Positions 49,495 through 57,766 of a stretch of 64,000 nucleotides of DNA are shown in pieces. The stretch is from assembly GCF_900142215.1 (NCBI RefSeq), contig NZ_FRAC01000006.1:496001-560000 (forward strand), written 5' to 3'. The DNA is from Anaerocolumna jejuensis DSM 15929 (GTDB lineage Bacteria; Bacillota; Clostridia; Lachnospirales; Lachnospiraceae). The notes under the pieces were generated by a model. It made no database searches and was not told the origin of the DNA. It worked only from the letters and a program-made list of their open reading frames with translations. A program made the position numbers and the translations under genes. Each line of letters opens with the position of its first letter. Positions within the stretch are counted from its first letter, which is position 1.

Positions 49495-50082
49495 TTATGT
49501 ATCAGTATATTTACTTATTATATCTTTGGCATCTGAAAACTGCATGCCTGCCCTCTTGGCTATATCTTCAAAATAAACCACTGTATTTTCTGATTCACCA
49601 CCCAAAATATAATCGCCTAGTGACTCGCTTAAAACAAACTCCGCCATTGCATCCAAATCTCTATTTATTCCATAGATATATTTTAATGGTTCAGAAGCAC
49701 CAATTAATTTATCTAAAAAAACGGGTGAAAATTTTAAACCGTTCTGTAATGTATTCATAATTGCCATATCTATTTTCTGACCTCTATACTCTAACCAAGA
49801 ATGGTCAAATACACTTTCATCTATTACCACTACACCTGTTTTGACTACCAAATCTGTAAAGCCTGCTTCTGATAAAAGAATGAACATAATTGCAGAAGTA
49901 ATATGGCAGCTACCCTGAAAATCTCTTTCCTTTATGAAATCATAAGTACTCTTAACTATAGTTCTCATTTTATCTTCACATTCAATTTGGCCAAAGGTCA
50001 GATTATTGTTTCTTAAACAACATTGCTTATATTTCAATCCACTACCGCACGTACATTTATCATTTCTCCCTATATTACTCAT
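49495..50082 (-). CDS. SEC-C zinc-motif protein
   Basis: About 195 residues from the ATG at 50082 (AAAGGGTATTACAT upstream). NIGRNDKCTCGSGLKYKQCCL is the SEC-C zinc-binding motif (CxCxSG...KxCC). After a helical linker, DLVVKTGVVVIDESVFDHSWLEYRGQKIDMAI forms strands with a His and Asp. SEC-C motifs occur in SecA and in small proteins that bind partners or nucleic acids. Exact role unknown. Confidence 0.75.
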   Translation of the reverse strand: MSNIGRNDKCTCGSGLKYKQCCLRNNNLTFGQIECEDKMRTIVKSTYDFIKERDFQGSCHITSAIMFILLSEAGFTDLVVKTGVVVIDESVFDHSWLEYRGQKIDMAIMNTLQNGLKFSPVFLDKLIGASEPLKYIYGINRDLDAMAEFVLSESLGDYILGGESENTVVYFEDIAKRAGMQFSDAKDIISKYTDT

Positions 50083-50105
50083 ATGTAATACCCTTTCCAT
50101 TGTAA

Positions 50106-50828
50106 TTACTGCATTTCCACTACATTACCCTGTTTATCCAACCAGATTATCTTTTCTTTTTTAGTAATAGCCCTTGAATTACAGGATGGGCATTTACCCA
50201 AATCCTTCGCTTGTCCACTTACTACCATTGCAGTTGCTGTCCTACCCAACAGAAGACTACCCAAAGAATATAATTGTCTTGAAGCTGCATCCAACTCTTC
50301 AATATTATCATAGTAAAAGACTTTATTACAGCGCTGGCAGGTACACTCATACTCTATAAGCTTCTGACACTTTTGCTTAATAAGTTCCTTTTCCCGTTTC
50401 TTCGCTGCAATCTCTGCCTTTTGTTGAGCCTGTCTATCTGCCCATTCCTGTTTCAGTTTTTCCTTTTGTTCTGCTCTTTTAGTAGCCACTGCTTCTTTAG
50501 CTTGGTCTTTCTTTAACTGCTTTTCTTCTCCCCGGTAAACCTCGGCATCCACTCTTGAAAGATTTCTTATAATACAAATACCCTTTAAAGTATCAAAGAG
50601 ATTATCATAAATATCTCTAAATTTCTTATTAAATCTGTCTATTATAGGTTTCTTGAAAGCTGGATGATACCATACAACCTCTCCTGTACCAAGCAGCTCA
50701 CGAGAACTATAAAACAAAATCTCACACTCTTCTGCAGGTGCAGACAAAAGTACTTTACCCTTTTTATTACTTATAGTTAAAATATCATTATCTATTGAAT
50801 AATTACATCCCATTCCTTCAGCTATCAT
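50106..50828 (-). CDS. Coiled-coil protein with C-terminal zinc-binding cysteines
   Basis: About 240 residues from the ATG at 50828 (AGGAGGGGTATCCTA). The first 90 residues form a small alpha/beta domain with Trp/Tyr-rich strands. A Lys/Glu/Gln/Ala coiled coil spans about 110-165. The C-terminus has CTCQRC ... CPSC zinc ligands around a hydrophobic Gly-rich helix (LYSLGSLLLGRTATAMVV). Unrecognised; possibly membrane-associated. Confidence 0.65.
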   Translation of the reverse strand: MIAEGMGCNYSIDNDILTISNKKGKVLLSAPAEECEILFYSSRELLGTGEVVWYHPAFKKPIIDRFNKKFRDIYDNLFDTLKGICIIRNLSRVDAEVYRGEEKQLKKDQAKEAVATKRAEQKEKLKQEWADRQAQQKAEIAAKKREKELIKQKCQKLIEYECTCQRCNKVFYYDNIEELDAASRQLYSLGSLLLGRTATAMVVSGQAKDLGKCPSCNSRAITKKEKIIWLDKQGNVVEMQ

Positions 50829-50930
50829 TAGGATACCCCTCCTTACATATGCTATATCCAGATTATACCACAACAACTTGATTGATACATCCTTTTATGA
50901 CATTTTTAAACAAATACATGATGAGCAATA

Positions 50931-50962
50931 GAGCGGGGCAAAGTAAAATACTTTGCCCCTCT
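50931..50962 (+). repeat. Hairpin element 22
   Basis: AGCGGGG flank, stem GGGGCAAAGTA (50935-50945) with TACTTTGCCCC (50949-50959). Confidence 0.68.
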
Positions 50963-51044
50963 GTCCCTGCATATGATTAAGTTTTATAAGTGCTATGGTC
51001 TACTACCACGCCCATTAAAGCAAGGATTTGCTGTTGGTTCTCGA

Positions 51045-51683
51045 TTATACATCAACAATATCTTGCACGTCATCTAGCATCTTTAGTTTTTTATTGCGCT
51101 TTAAGAAATTAATTAAATCTCTTCCTGTATCTATTGTATAATTATATTCATCAGTTTGACCGTCATCGTCATCTATGTAACTTATATTAACATCAATACC
51201 CATTCTATCCTCTCGAAAACTATACTTAGTTGTAGTTTGTCTTGTATACCGCCCACCAGAGTAAACATCATCGTGATTTATTACAATAGTTTGTTCTTTA
51301 CCTTTAAACCTATCATATTGCGTCGAGAAATCCTCTAAAAACTGCTTTTCGTTTTTCTTGATGTGCGAACCAGTAACATCAATTCCAGCGATATCTCTTT
51401 TAGGATAATTTCTTGGTGTTTTATCAACTGTATCAGCATATGGAATAGAATTGAGGCTATCGTCATACCCATCATAATCATTGTCTTCATCATCATTCGA
51501 TGATTTAATCCATACATATGCTACAACGCCAGCTATTACAACACCAGCTATTACACTGGCACCTATTATTATTTTTTTCTTATGGCGACGTGCAAATCCA
51601 ACAATCCTTGCCTTTACGTCTTGTTCTTTAACTGCTTCATCTTTTGGTTCTTCACCCTTTGCTTCTAATTCGGCTGTAGTCAT
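51045..51683 (-). CDS. Single-pass membrane protein, 212 residues
   Basis: Acidic cytosolic N-terminus, Lys-rich border (RRHKKK), one helix (IIIGASVIAGVVIAGVVAYVWI at about 36-57), then a charged Asp/Asn-rich extracellular part with a tyrosine-rich YSGGRYTRQTTTKYSF stretch. Not recognised. Resembles membrane anchors near conjugation genes. Confidence 0.62.
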   Translation of the reverse strand: MTTAELEAKGEEPKDEAVKEQDVKARIVGFARRHKKKIIIGASVIAGVVIAGVVAYVWIKSSNDDEDNDYDGYDDSLNSIPYADTVDKTPRNYPKRDIAGIDVTGSHIKKNEKQFLEDFSTQYDRFKGKEQTIVINHDDVYSGGRYTRQTTTKYSFREDRMGIDVNISYIDDDDGQTDEYNYTIDTGRDLINFLKRNKKLKMLDDVQDIVDV

Positions 51684-51744
51684 GCAACTTCCTCCTACAT
51701 AGTTATTTTACCCTTAGCTTGTATCAATGCATATCAGAGCAGTA

Positions 51745-53382
51745 TTAATCTTTCCTATAGAGCGCTCTATCTATATGACATAATAAAAATCTAAAGTTAT
51801 GTTCTGCAATTTTCTCAATACCCAAATTATTTAATAAGCTAAATATATCCGTTTGATTTTCGCAGATATACTCATTCGATAAATAAGTCATTACTTTTAC
51901 AATTTCATTTTTATAATCACTAATAATAATTTTATTGTCTGATATTAACTTAATATTTGTATTCATCAACTGTAACAATACATAACGAATAACTGTACTT
52001 TTCTGGTTAGGTTGTAATCCATTTTCTTCAACAAATTTCTCAGCATAGGATTCAATTTCATCTTTAGAAACATTCCCCTTGTAATCTACAGTCTGTTTCT
52101 TTCCAATCTCTATTTTATAATCATATGCATCATCAAATAATTGCTTATAAAAGTCTGAATTTTTATTTGCTATACCTTCTAATGCTTGTTCTTTTGATAC
52201 ATGAGTTATAAACTTGTAAAATGGTACAATATTTTTTGTCCTATAATCCAATAGGTCATTTTCTACATATTTTGTTCCATCGTCAGCTTTTAAAAATGCT
52301 TTACAAAGGTTTTTATTATTGCAAAAACCTATCTTTCTATCTGTTGAAAATGTCAAGCCTACGAACTGATTCACATCATCAAAATCGTCTATTTTTTCCA
52401 AATCAGCAACATTTACATCTAATAGTGCTGGATTGTACTCTTGGCTCGCAATTAGTTCATATACATTTGATTTCAAATATTTTAGAAACTTCATTGGTAG
52501 TCTTTTTATACTTATATCACTTATAGCACTATATAGCTTTCCATAATCAGACAATGTAAAGGAGTCAATATCCATGTAGTGTCCACTATTCAGATTTATC
52601 CTTACACTACCCTTAGCATCTTTATCTCCCGGCTCAATAAACCACATTCTACTCTTTAACTCTTCTATTTTGGAAGGAGACAGCATTGCAAATATGGTTG
52701 ACAAAATACTAATAATATTTCTGTCACTAATGCTATACCCCATAAATACTATTGGATACTCTAGGAAGAGGGTTAATAACTTGGCATTTAGATACTGATT
52801 TTTATGAAAGAAGTTATCATAGTCTGACTTAGTTATAACAATACTATTTGGACTACTCACACACCCATGAATTTTGTAGATTTCACCTACCCCATCCACT
52901 ACATTTTCCAACAAAGAATTCTGTCCTACAAGGACAGAATAATCATCCCCATATACAGTCTCCAAAAATCTATCATAATTTGTTGTAATTATTGCTGCTG
53001 GTCTGGTCTTTCTCAGCTCTACTACCTCAGAGTTACTTTCTATAGAATTTAGATTGTCATATAAAAACCCTTCCGTTATCTCGGCAATTCTTTTTCTGAA
53101 GTAATAAGGTTTACTGCCACCCACTTCTATTTCGTTATCTTTTAATTGTTCAAAATAAACATCCTCTAGTTCTAGCGCTAAACTCTCGTTGTTTACAACC
53201 CCATCGCTATCTGTATACTTCTGAACTAGTTTAGTAAAATTTATATCACGTTCTTTTACTATATCTTCAAGCAATCCAATCCAGTCTGGACTTTGAATAT
53301 ATCTTCTCGATATACCCGAACCAATAAAGAATATAGGTGCAATACCCACATCTCTTAACTTCTCTTGCATTTTTTTAAACAT
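51745..53382 (-). CDS. SIR2-domain anti-phage-type protein
   Basis: About 545 residues (ATG at 53382 after GGAGAAGGTGTTCT; frame open to 53400). SIR2-like domain: FFIGSGIS (FxGxG), TTNYDR, IHGCVSS with the catalytic-type His, then ITKSDYDNF and YPIVFMGYSISD. The remaining 270 residues are helical, probably a sensor or oligomerisation part. SIR2 proteins of this layout deplete NAD on phage infection (Thoeris ThsA, DSR, and stand-alone types). No partner gene beside it, so it may act alone. A TATACT box lies upstream. Confidence 0.83.
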   Translation of the reverse strand: MFKKMQEKLRDVGIAPIFFIGSGISRRYIQSPDWIGLLEDIVKERDINFTKLVQKYTDSDGVVNNESLALELEDVYFEQLKDNEIEVGGSKPYYFRKRIAEITEGFLYDNLNSIESNSEVVELRKTRPAAIITTNYDRFLETVYGDDYSVLVGQNSLLENVVDGVGEIYKIHGCVSSPNSIVITKSDYDNFFHKNQYLNAKLLTLFLEYPIVFMGYSISDRNIISILSTIFAMLSPSKIEELKSRMWFIEPGDKDAKGSVRINLNSGHYMDIDSFTLSDYGKLYSAISDISIKRLPMKFLKYLKSNVYELIASQEYNPALLDVNVADLEKIDDFDDVNQFVGLTFSTDRKIGFCNNKNLCKAFLKADDGTKYVENDLLDYRTKNIVPFYKFITHVSKEQALEGIANKNSDFYKQLFDDAYDYKIEIGKKQTVDYKGNVSKDEIESYAEKFVEENGLQPNQKSTVIRYVLLQLMNTNIKLISDNKIIISDYKNEIVKVMTYLSNEYICENQTDIFSLLNNLGIEKIAEHNFRFLLCHIDRALYRKD

Positions 53383-54177
53383 AGAACACCTTCTCCCCAT
53401 ATTTATTTTATCCCAGTATACCAGAATCCACCATTTTATTCTATAATCATCTGCTTAATTTTTACTTTTTACAGCAAATGATATCCCATTTTATTTCATC
53501 CATATTCTGTAAAATAGCTAAAAATTTCTGTCCCACTCATGTCCCATATCAAAAAAATCATTTATGCCCATTTTTTGTTCAAAAGTTGGGAAAATTGATG
53601 GTCAAAATCTTACCTGTTTTTTGAAGTGTTTTATTGTAATGATAAGGAAAAGTCGGGGTGTACCAATACAAGAATCTGACTACCCTTGGAGGAACATTTC
53701 AATCAATGAATTACATTACAAATACAATGAAAATCACTGATTTAGTATGTAAATTTTGAGAATCGGATTTTCATAAAAGATGCTTATCTATGTCCAAGGC
53801 ATCGGCTACCAACTGTCCCTACTTGTATGTCCCAAATATATGAAAAAATTTTAAAATATCTGTAGTCTGTAAGTCCCATATCAAAAAAATCTTTTATGTC
53901 CAAAATCTATTCAAAAGTTGGGAAAATATTTTGCTGAAATATAACCTATTTTTTGAAGTGTTTTGCAGTAATGGTAAGGAAAAGCAAGGGTGTACCAATA
54001 CATAAAATAGGGTGATGTTGGAGGAACATTTCAACCAGGCATTTAGCTTGCAATTTCAATGATAAATGAGGATTAGGTATGTAAATTTTGAAAGTAGGAT
54101 TTTTAGCTTACGGGGTACCTGTGTCCAAGGGCAAAACAATAGATGTCAACTTTACTTATTGGCGGGATGGGCAAATA
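53383..54177. repeat. Non-coding block with two ~332-bp direct repeats
   Basis: No supported gene. Unit 1 starts about 53530 and unit 2 about 53862. Both carry CCCATATCAAAAAAATC (53543 and 53875), TTCAAAAGTTGGGAAAAT, TTTTTTGAAGTGTTTT, GTAATG(A/G)TAAGGAAAAG, GGTGTACCAATACA and GGAGGAACATTTCAA (53688 and 54020). The last is the exact complement of TTGAAATGTTCCTCC at about 12847. Candidate structured RNA or replication element. Confidence 0.55.
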
Positions 54178-54215
54178 GACGGGGCAACGTCATGACGTTG
54201 CCCCTCGCTCTGTTT
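54178..54215 (+). repeat. Hairpin element 23
   Basis: Perfect 24-bp palindrome GGGGCAACGTCA/TGACGTTGCCCC (54181-54204), right flank TCGCTCTG. Confidence 0.68.
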
Positions 54216-54302
54216 ATGGCTCAATTAAGGCATACTACCCCTTTATAAGAGTATCTAATCCATTTGGTACAAGATACATATTTAAGCAGATTAGCAAGAG
54301 AA

Positions 54303-54335
54303 CGTGGCGCAATATATTGCGCCCCTCGGTCTGCC
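54303..54335 (+). repeat. Hairpin element 24
   Basis: Perfect 18-bp palindrome GGCGCAATA/TATTGCGCC (54306-54323), right flank CTCGGTCTGC. Confidence 0.68.
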
Positions 54336-54350
54336 TAATTACTATGTATT

Positions 54351-54596
54351 CTAATTACCACCCATATTCTTATCTGCATCAAGGCTACCTGTATCTGATG
54401 CAGTCCCGGTCTCTTTAAACTGTGGCAGTATATTGGTGGTGCCGCCTGTTACAGACTTCCAAGTGTTATTTACTGGTGTTGTTAATGCAGTCCAAGCTGT
54501 CTCCAATACCCCACCACCATTAAAGAATAAACCCCAGATTACTAGGCTAAGTACCAATGCTCCTATTACTAAAAATACTTTTGTTATTGGTTTCAT
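54351..54596 (-). CDS. Small single-pass membrane protein, 81 residues
   Basis: One helix (VFLVIGALVLSLVIWGLFF), then a Gly/Thr-rich tail (TAWTALTTPVNNTW). Such short membrane or pilin-like proteins are frequent in Gram-positive conjugation regions. 18 bases after the CheY-like gene. Confidence 0.62.
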   Translation of the reverse strand: MKPITKVFLVIGALVLSLVIWGLFFNGGGVLETAWTALTTPVNNTWKSVTGGTTNILPQFKETGTASDTGSLDADKNMGGN

Positions 54597-54614
54597 AATA
54601 TCATTACCCCTTTC

Positions 54615-55070
54615 TTACATTACCATTAATTTTAATTTTAATGCTTCGAAATTTATAGTATTTTGGTTTACTACTTTGTTTACATCGCTTTCTGATACTC
54701 CTTTATCTAGGCCACTGCATACTCTTACTGCTGTTTCTACCAATCTCTGAGCATCAATTGGTTTTACTAAAAAATCCACTGCACCTGCTCTTATTGCATC
54801 TACGACCATCCATGCTTGTCCCATAGCACTGCAGACAACGATTCTGGCACCGCAATACCCTTTTCTTATTTCCTTTATAGCTTCTATGCCTGTCATCTCC
54901 GGCATTGTGATATCCATAAATACTATGTCAGGTTTATATTGCTTATAAAGGCTTACTGCTTCTTTACCATTGGCTGCTTCTGCCACGACCTCAAAGCCTG
55001 CTTTCTCCAAATTGTTTCTAATTACTGTTCTCATAAACACTGCATCGTCCGCTATTAATACCCTATACAT
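54615..55070 (-). CDS. CheY-like response regulator with a C-terminal extension
   Basis: About 151 residues from the ATG at 55070 (GAGGGTGG upstream). A complete receiver domain: VLIADDAVF acidic pair, VFMDITMPEMTG with phospho-acceptor Asp, CSAMGQ (Thr/Ser position Ser) and VKPID lysine. After it a 35-residue helical tail, no DNA-binding domain. The closest relatives by pattern are CheY proteins of motility; here it stands next to membrane proteins and may signal by protein contact. No histidine kinase seen in the window. Confidence 0.92.
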   Translation of the reverse strand: MYRVLIADDAVFMRTVIRNNLEKAGFEVVAEAANGKEAVSLYKQYKPDIVFMDITMPEMTGIEAIKEIRKGYCGARIVVCSAMGQAWMVVDAIRAGAVDFLVKPIDAQRLVETAVRVCSGLDKGVSESDVNKVVNQNTINFEALKLKLMVM

Positions 55071-55237
55071 TATAACCACCCTCTTTCGTTCAATTCGATA
55101 ATTACTACTTTTCTGAATACCCTTAATGAAATGTTATATGTAATCTATTAACGCTCGATTATCTTACTATTACTGCAATACTGCTTACTCTTGTGGGTTG
55201 ATACTATCACTTCTATAATAAGACAAGATGCTTAACT

Positions 55238-55290
55238 GGGATGCGGGGTGGCAACGCCAGAGCGTTGCCACCCTCGACCTCTTATTGGCT
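55238..55290 (+). repeat. Hairpin element 25
   Basis: GGGATGCGGGG flank, stem GGGTGGCAACGC (55246-55257) with GCGTTGCCACCC (55262-55273), right flank TCGACCTCTTATTGGCTA. Confidence 0.75.
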
Positions 55291-55316
55291 ATATGAGAGG
55301 TTAGATATGGTAGGTT

Positions 55317-55622
55317 TTATAAGTACCCTCTTACTACAAGCAGGACATAATCAAAGGCACTTCCCAGATACCCTATACATTCTGCATAACCTCGTTGCTC
55401 CATCATTTCCTTAATCTTACTTACCCTGTTATCTATCTGCTCCTTAAACTCTTGTCCCTGTAAATCTGCATAGATAACTACTTTACTACCCAGTTCTAAG
55501 AGAAAAACCACTGATTCACTTAACAACCATTCATTACTTTCTGATACTGTTAACAGCTCTTTCGCCTGTAAAATATCTAACTCTATTTCCTTTAACTTCG
55601 CCATATCTGGCACTATTTCCAT
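55317..55622 (-). CDS. Hypothetical protein, 101 residues
   Basis: Not recognised. Mostly helical and acidic (KELLTVSESNEWLLSES, then KIKEMMEQRGYAECIGYL) ending in a hydrophobic LLVVRGYL. No membrane helix. Confidence 0.58.
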   Translation of the reverse strand: MEIVPDMAKLKEIELDILQAKELLTVSESNEWLLSESVVFLLELGSKVVIYADLQGQEFKEQIDNRVSKIKEMMEQRGYAECIGYLGSAFDYVLLVVRGYL

Positions 55623-55777
55623 AATGACCTACTCCTTTCATATTTCGCTTTTCATATTTATAATCTTTTCTGCTGTAAAAACTGTATGGCTTTTTATTTA
55701 ACTGTCCAGTCTATAAAATTAAAAGCTGCGGGATGCTTAAAATACAAGGATAAACAGGTTGCATAAAATTTGTGAAT

Positions 55778-55828
55778 TAGCATCGGGAGCAATGAGAGGG
55801 CACCGCCAAAGCGGTGCCTTCTCTCCTG
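55778..55828 (+). repeat. Hairpin element 26
   Basis: CATCGGGAGC flank, stem GAGAGGGCACCGC (55794-55806) with GCGGTGCCTTCTC (55811-55823), one G-T pair. Confidence 0.6.
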
Positions 55829-55927
55829 CAATATTGCCTATATGAGATTATATTCAATCGTTACAATCTGCTTATTTAACAATCTTTCGCTCGCCTTCGG
55901 CTTCGCTCTCGGACTACCCATTTCCTA

Positions 55928-55976
55928 TAAAAAGAGGCACTACAAGACTTCATTTCTCATAGTACCCCTCTATCCT
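55928..55976 (-). terminator. Intrinsic terminator of 55983-56714
   Basis: On the minus strand AGAGGGGTACTA pairs with TAGTGCCTCT (one bulge) and is followed by TTTTTAT. Confidence 0.7.
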
Positions 55977-55982
55977 TTTTCT

Positions 55983-56714
55983 TTATTTATCTGTAAAATC
56001 AAGTATCTCCCATGGGTGCCACATAATATTGAGGTCACAGTCATCTACTAAAGGACGGGTATCATATACAGATTGATTAACACTAAAATGCAGCTCACGG
56101 TCTGTTAAGGTTTCTATTACATGGATGCCTCTTGCTTCATCTCTTAGCAACTGGAGTACTCTTAATTCGGCTTGATACTGTGAAGAAAAAGTCTCTGTGA
56201 GGTCTTCGGTGCCCATAGCATAGGTTATTTTATAAGGTTCTATTCCTACCCATTCTATATATTCTCTTGCCAATCCAATCTCGCCCTTACCAAGGGGTTC
56301 GCTCTCCACCTTGTACTCTTGTAAGATACCATCGATTAAGACTACCATTTCGCCTTTTAGAAAATCATTATCTTTGTCATCATAGGCACGTACAATTAGC
56401 ATTCGCTCCAATTGTTCCAAGTTGCGATGTGAGAGAATAAACCACTCTCGCGCTGGCAAGCCAGCTTCTGGCTGAACATCGGGGTCTAAGTCGCCCCAGA
56501 AGAAGGTTATAAATTTGTAATTTGGTATAGGTTTGGAGGCTATATCAATACCAATACCTAAGAGGGATGCTGATTCTACTGCTAATAATGTTTGGGTTAC
56601 TGAAAGGGTTGAATTATCAATGATAAAGTTGGTTATCTTTGCTTGCTCCAATGGACTTAGGTACTCTTGTATTAACCCGGATACTGCGGTTTCTATTAAC
56701 TTTTTTAGTGTCAT
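55983..56714 (-). CDS. Hypothetical protein, 243 residues
   Basis: Not recognised. N-terminal helix (LIETAVSGLIQEYLSPLEQAKI), then strands and helices with a GDLDPDVQPE acidic turn. No membrane segment. Single gene with a terminator. Confidence 0.62.
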   Translation of the reverse strand: MTLKKLIETAVSGLIQEYLSPLEQAKITNFIIDNSTLSVTQTLLAVESASLLGIGIDIASKPIPNYKFITFFWGDLDPDVQPEAGLPAREWFILSHRNLEQLERMLIVRAYDDKDNDFLKGEMVVLIDGILQEYKVESEPLGKGEIGLAREYIEWVGIEPYKITYAMGTEDLTETFSSQYQAELRVLQLLRDEARGIHVIETLTDRELHFSVNQSVYDTRPLVDDCDLNIMWHPWEILDFTDK

Positions 56715-57172
56715 ATGTAATGCTCCTTTACTCTTTTTTTGTCTTTAACAATAGTGCATACTCTTAATCTATCTCCCCAAGGTAAGGGAACGCTGGACGG
56801 CGTTCCCTTACCTTGGATTGTTGCGGAAGAAGTGATGTGTTGGAATACCTTGAAATGTATTATATGAGGCATATTGAAGCCACACATTTTTATGATTGCC
56901 TACTCCCCCACTGATTATCACATAATCTCTTATACTTACGGGTTGCATATTTTCTATTGCTTGCAAGTCTCAAACTCTCCAATGATTACAAGTTGCATAG
57001 GATAGAAAAAAACATAAAGAACCCCCTTTGTAATCTTCTTCGAGTTGCTCCATTTACCATTTTTCTAATATCATTGCTCCGAACTGGATTGATACCTCTC
57101 TCTTACTTTTATAACTTTTTATGTCTCTGTTTATGTCCAACTACTTAATTTACAACTGCTCAATATACTTTT
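56715..57172. other. Intergenic region with repeated leader motifs
   Basis: No gene seen. Minus-strand TTCGGAGCAATGATATT (57067-57083) matches the stretch at 13892-13922. TGGACATAAAC and GACATAAAAAG sites lie at 57116-57140. Hairpin element 27 is at 56778-56815. Confidence 0.4.
56778..56815 (+). repeat. Hairpin element 27
   Basis: Perfect 16-bp stem CAAGGTAAGGGAACGC (56778-56793) with its complement at 56800-56815. It lacks the GGGATGCGGGG flank, so family membership is uncertain. Confidence 0.5.
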
Positions 57173-57526
57173 TTAGTCAAAAGGCAGGTTCTCATCAATA
57201 GGAATTACCAAAACCGGGGCAAACTGTGTTTCATCTTCAATACCCAAGCACTCAGGATATTGAATATCAATCAGGGTTTTGCTTTCTTCTGTCAAATAAT
57301 CCACTATTTCAAGGTACATTATTTCGCACAAGGTAAGCTTTTCATCCAAATATTCTGTCTCTAGTATCTGCCATTGGTATTTGTTGCAAATAGTGTCAAA
57401 TCTGTAATCAGCGATTGTATTAAAATAAAATTGCTTCAATATCTGGATTTCCTTTTGAATACCCTCAATCTGAACAGTCAGCTTTAAGGTATTCAGCAGA
57501 TACCGCTTGTTTTCTTCCTCTCCCAC
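57173..57526 (-). CDS. Hypothetical protein, 117 residues
   Basis: Not recognised. A helical protein with many Glu/Leu and a Cys/Gln-containing core (TICNKYQWQILETEYLDEKLTLCEIMYLEIVDYL). It lies downstream of the conjugation ATPase, separated from it by hairpin 28 and a terminator, so it may have its own promoter. Confidence 0.6.
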   Translation of the reverse strand: MGEEENKRYLLNTLKLTVQIEGIQKEIQILKQFYFNTIADYRFDTICNKYQWQILETEYLDEKLTLCEIMYLEIVDYLTEESKTLIDIQYPECLGIEDETQFAPVLVIPIDENLPFD

Positions 57527-57635
57527 ACTGTCACCTCGTTTTTTCCCTTATTTTGTCTCATATTACCGCGTGTGGTTGATTTACTCAAGCAGTTTTAATT
57601 ACAACTATAAGGATATTAATGTATAGATTGGATGA

Positions 57636-57680
57636 ACGGGATGCGGGGCAAGGCGAAGCCTTGCCATAATGCAGTTGAGA
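57636..57680 (+). repeat. Hairpin element 28
   Basis: CGGGATGCGGGG flank, stem GGCAAGGC (57647-57654) with GCCTTGCC (57658-57665), right flank ATAATGCAG. Confidence 0.7.
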
Positions 57681-57683
57681 CAA

Positions 57684-57720
57684 AAAGAAAAATACCCAAC
57701 ACTGATTAGTATTAGGTATC
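57684..57720 (-). terminator. Intrinsic terminator after the conjugation ATPase
   Basis: On the minus strand GATACCTAATACT pairs with a CAGTGTTGGGTAT stretch with mismatches, followed by TTTTTCTTTTT. Confidence 0.65.
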
Positions 57721-57766
57721 TTTCTTATTATATGGTTAATCTCTGTAATAACTGTTATGCTCTCTA

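Larger units (their letters stand above)
55623..55982. other. Intergenic region with hairpins and terminator
   Basis: No gene seen. Contains TGGACAGTTAAATAAA (about 55700, a half element of the TGGACA type), hairpin element 26, a GC-rich CGCTCGCCTTCGGC stretch (also at 3740) and a terminator at 55932-55976. Confidence 0.45.
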
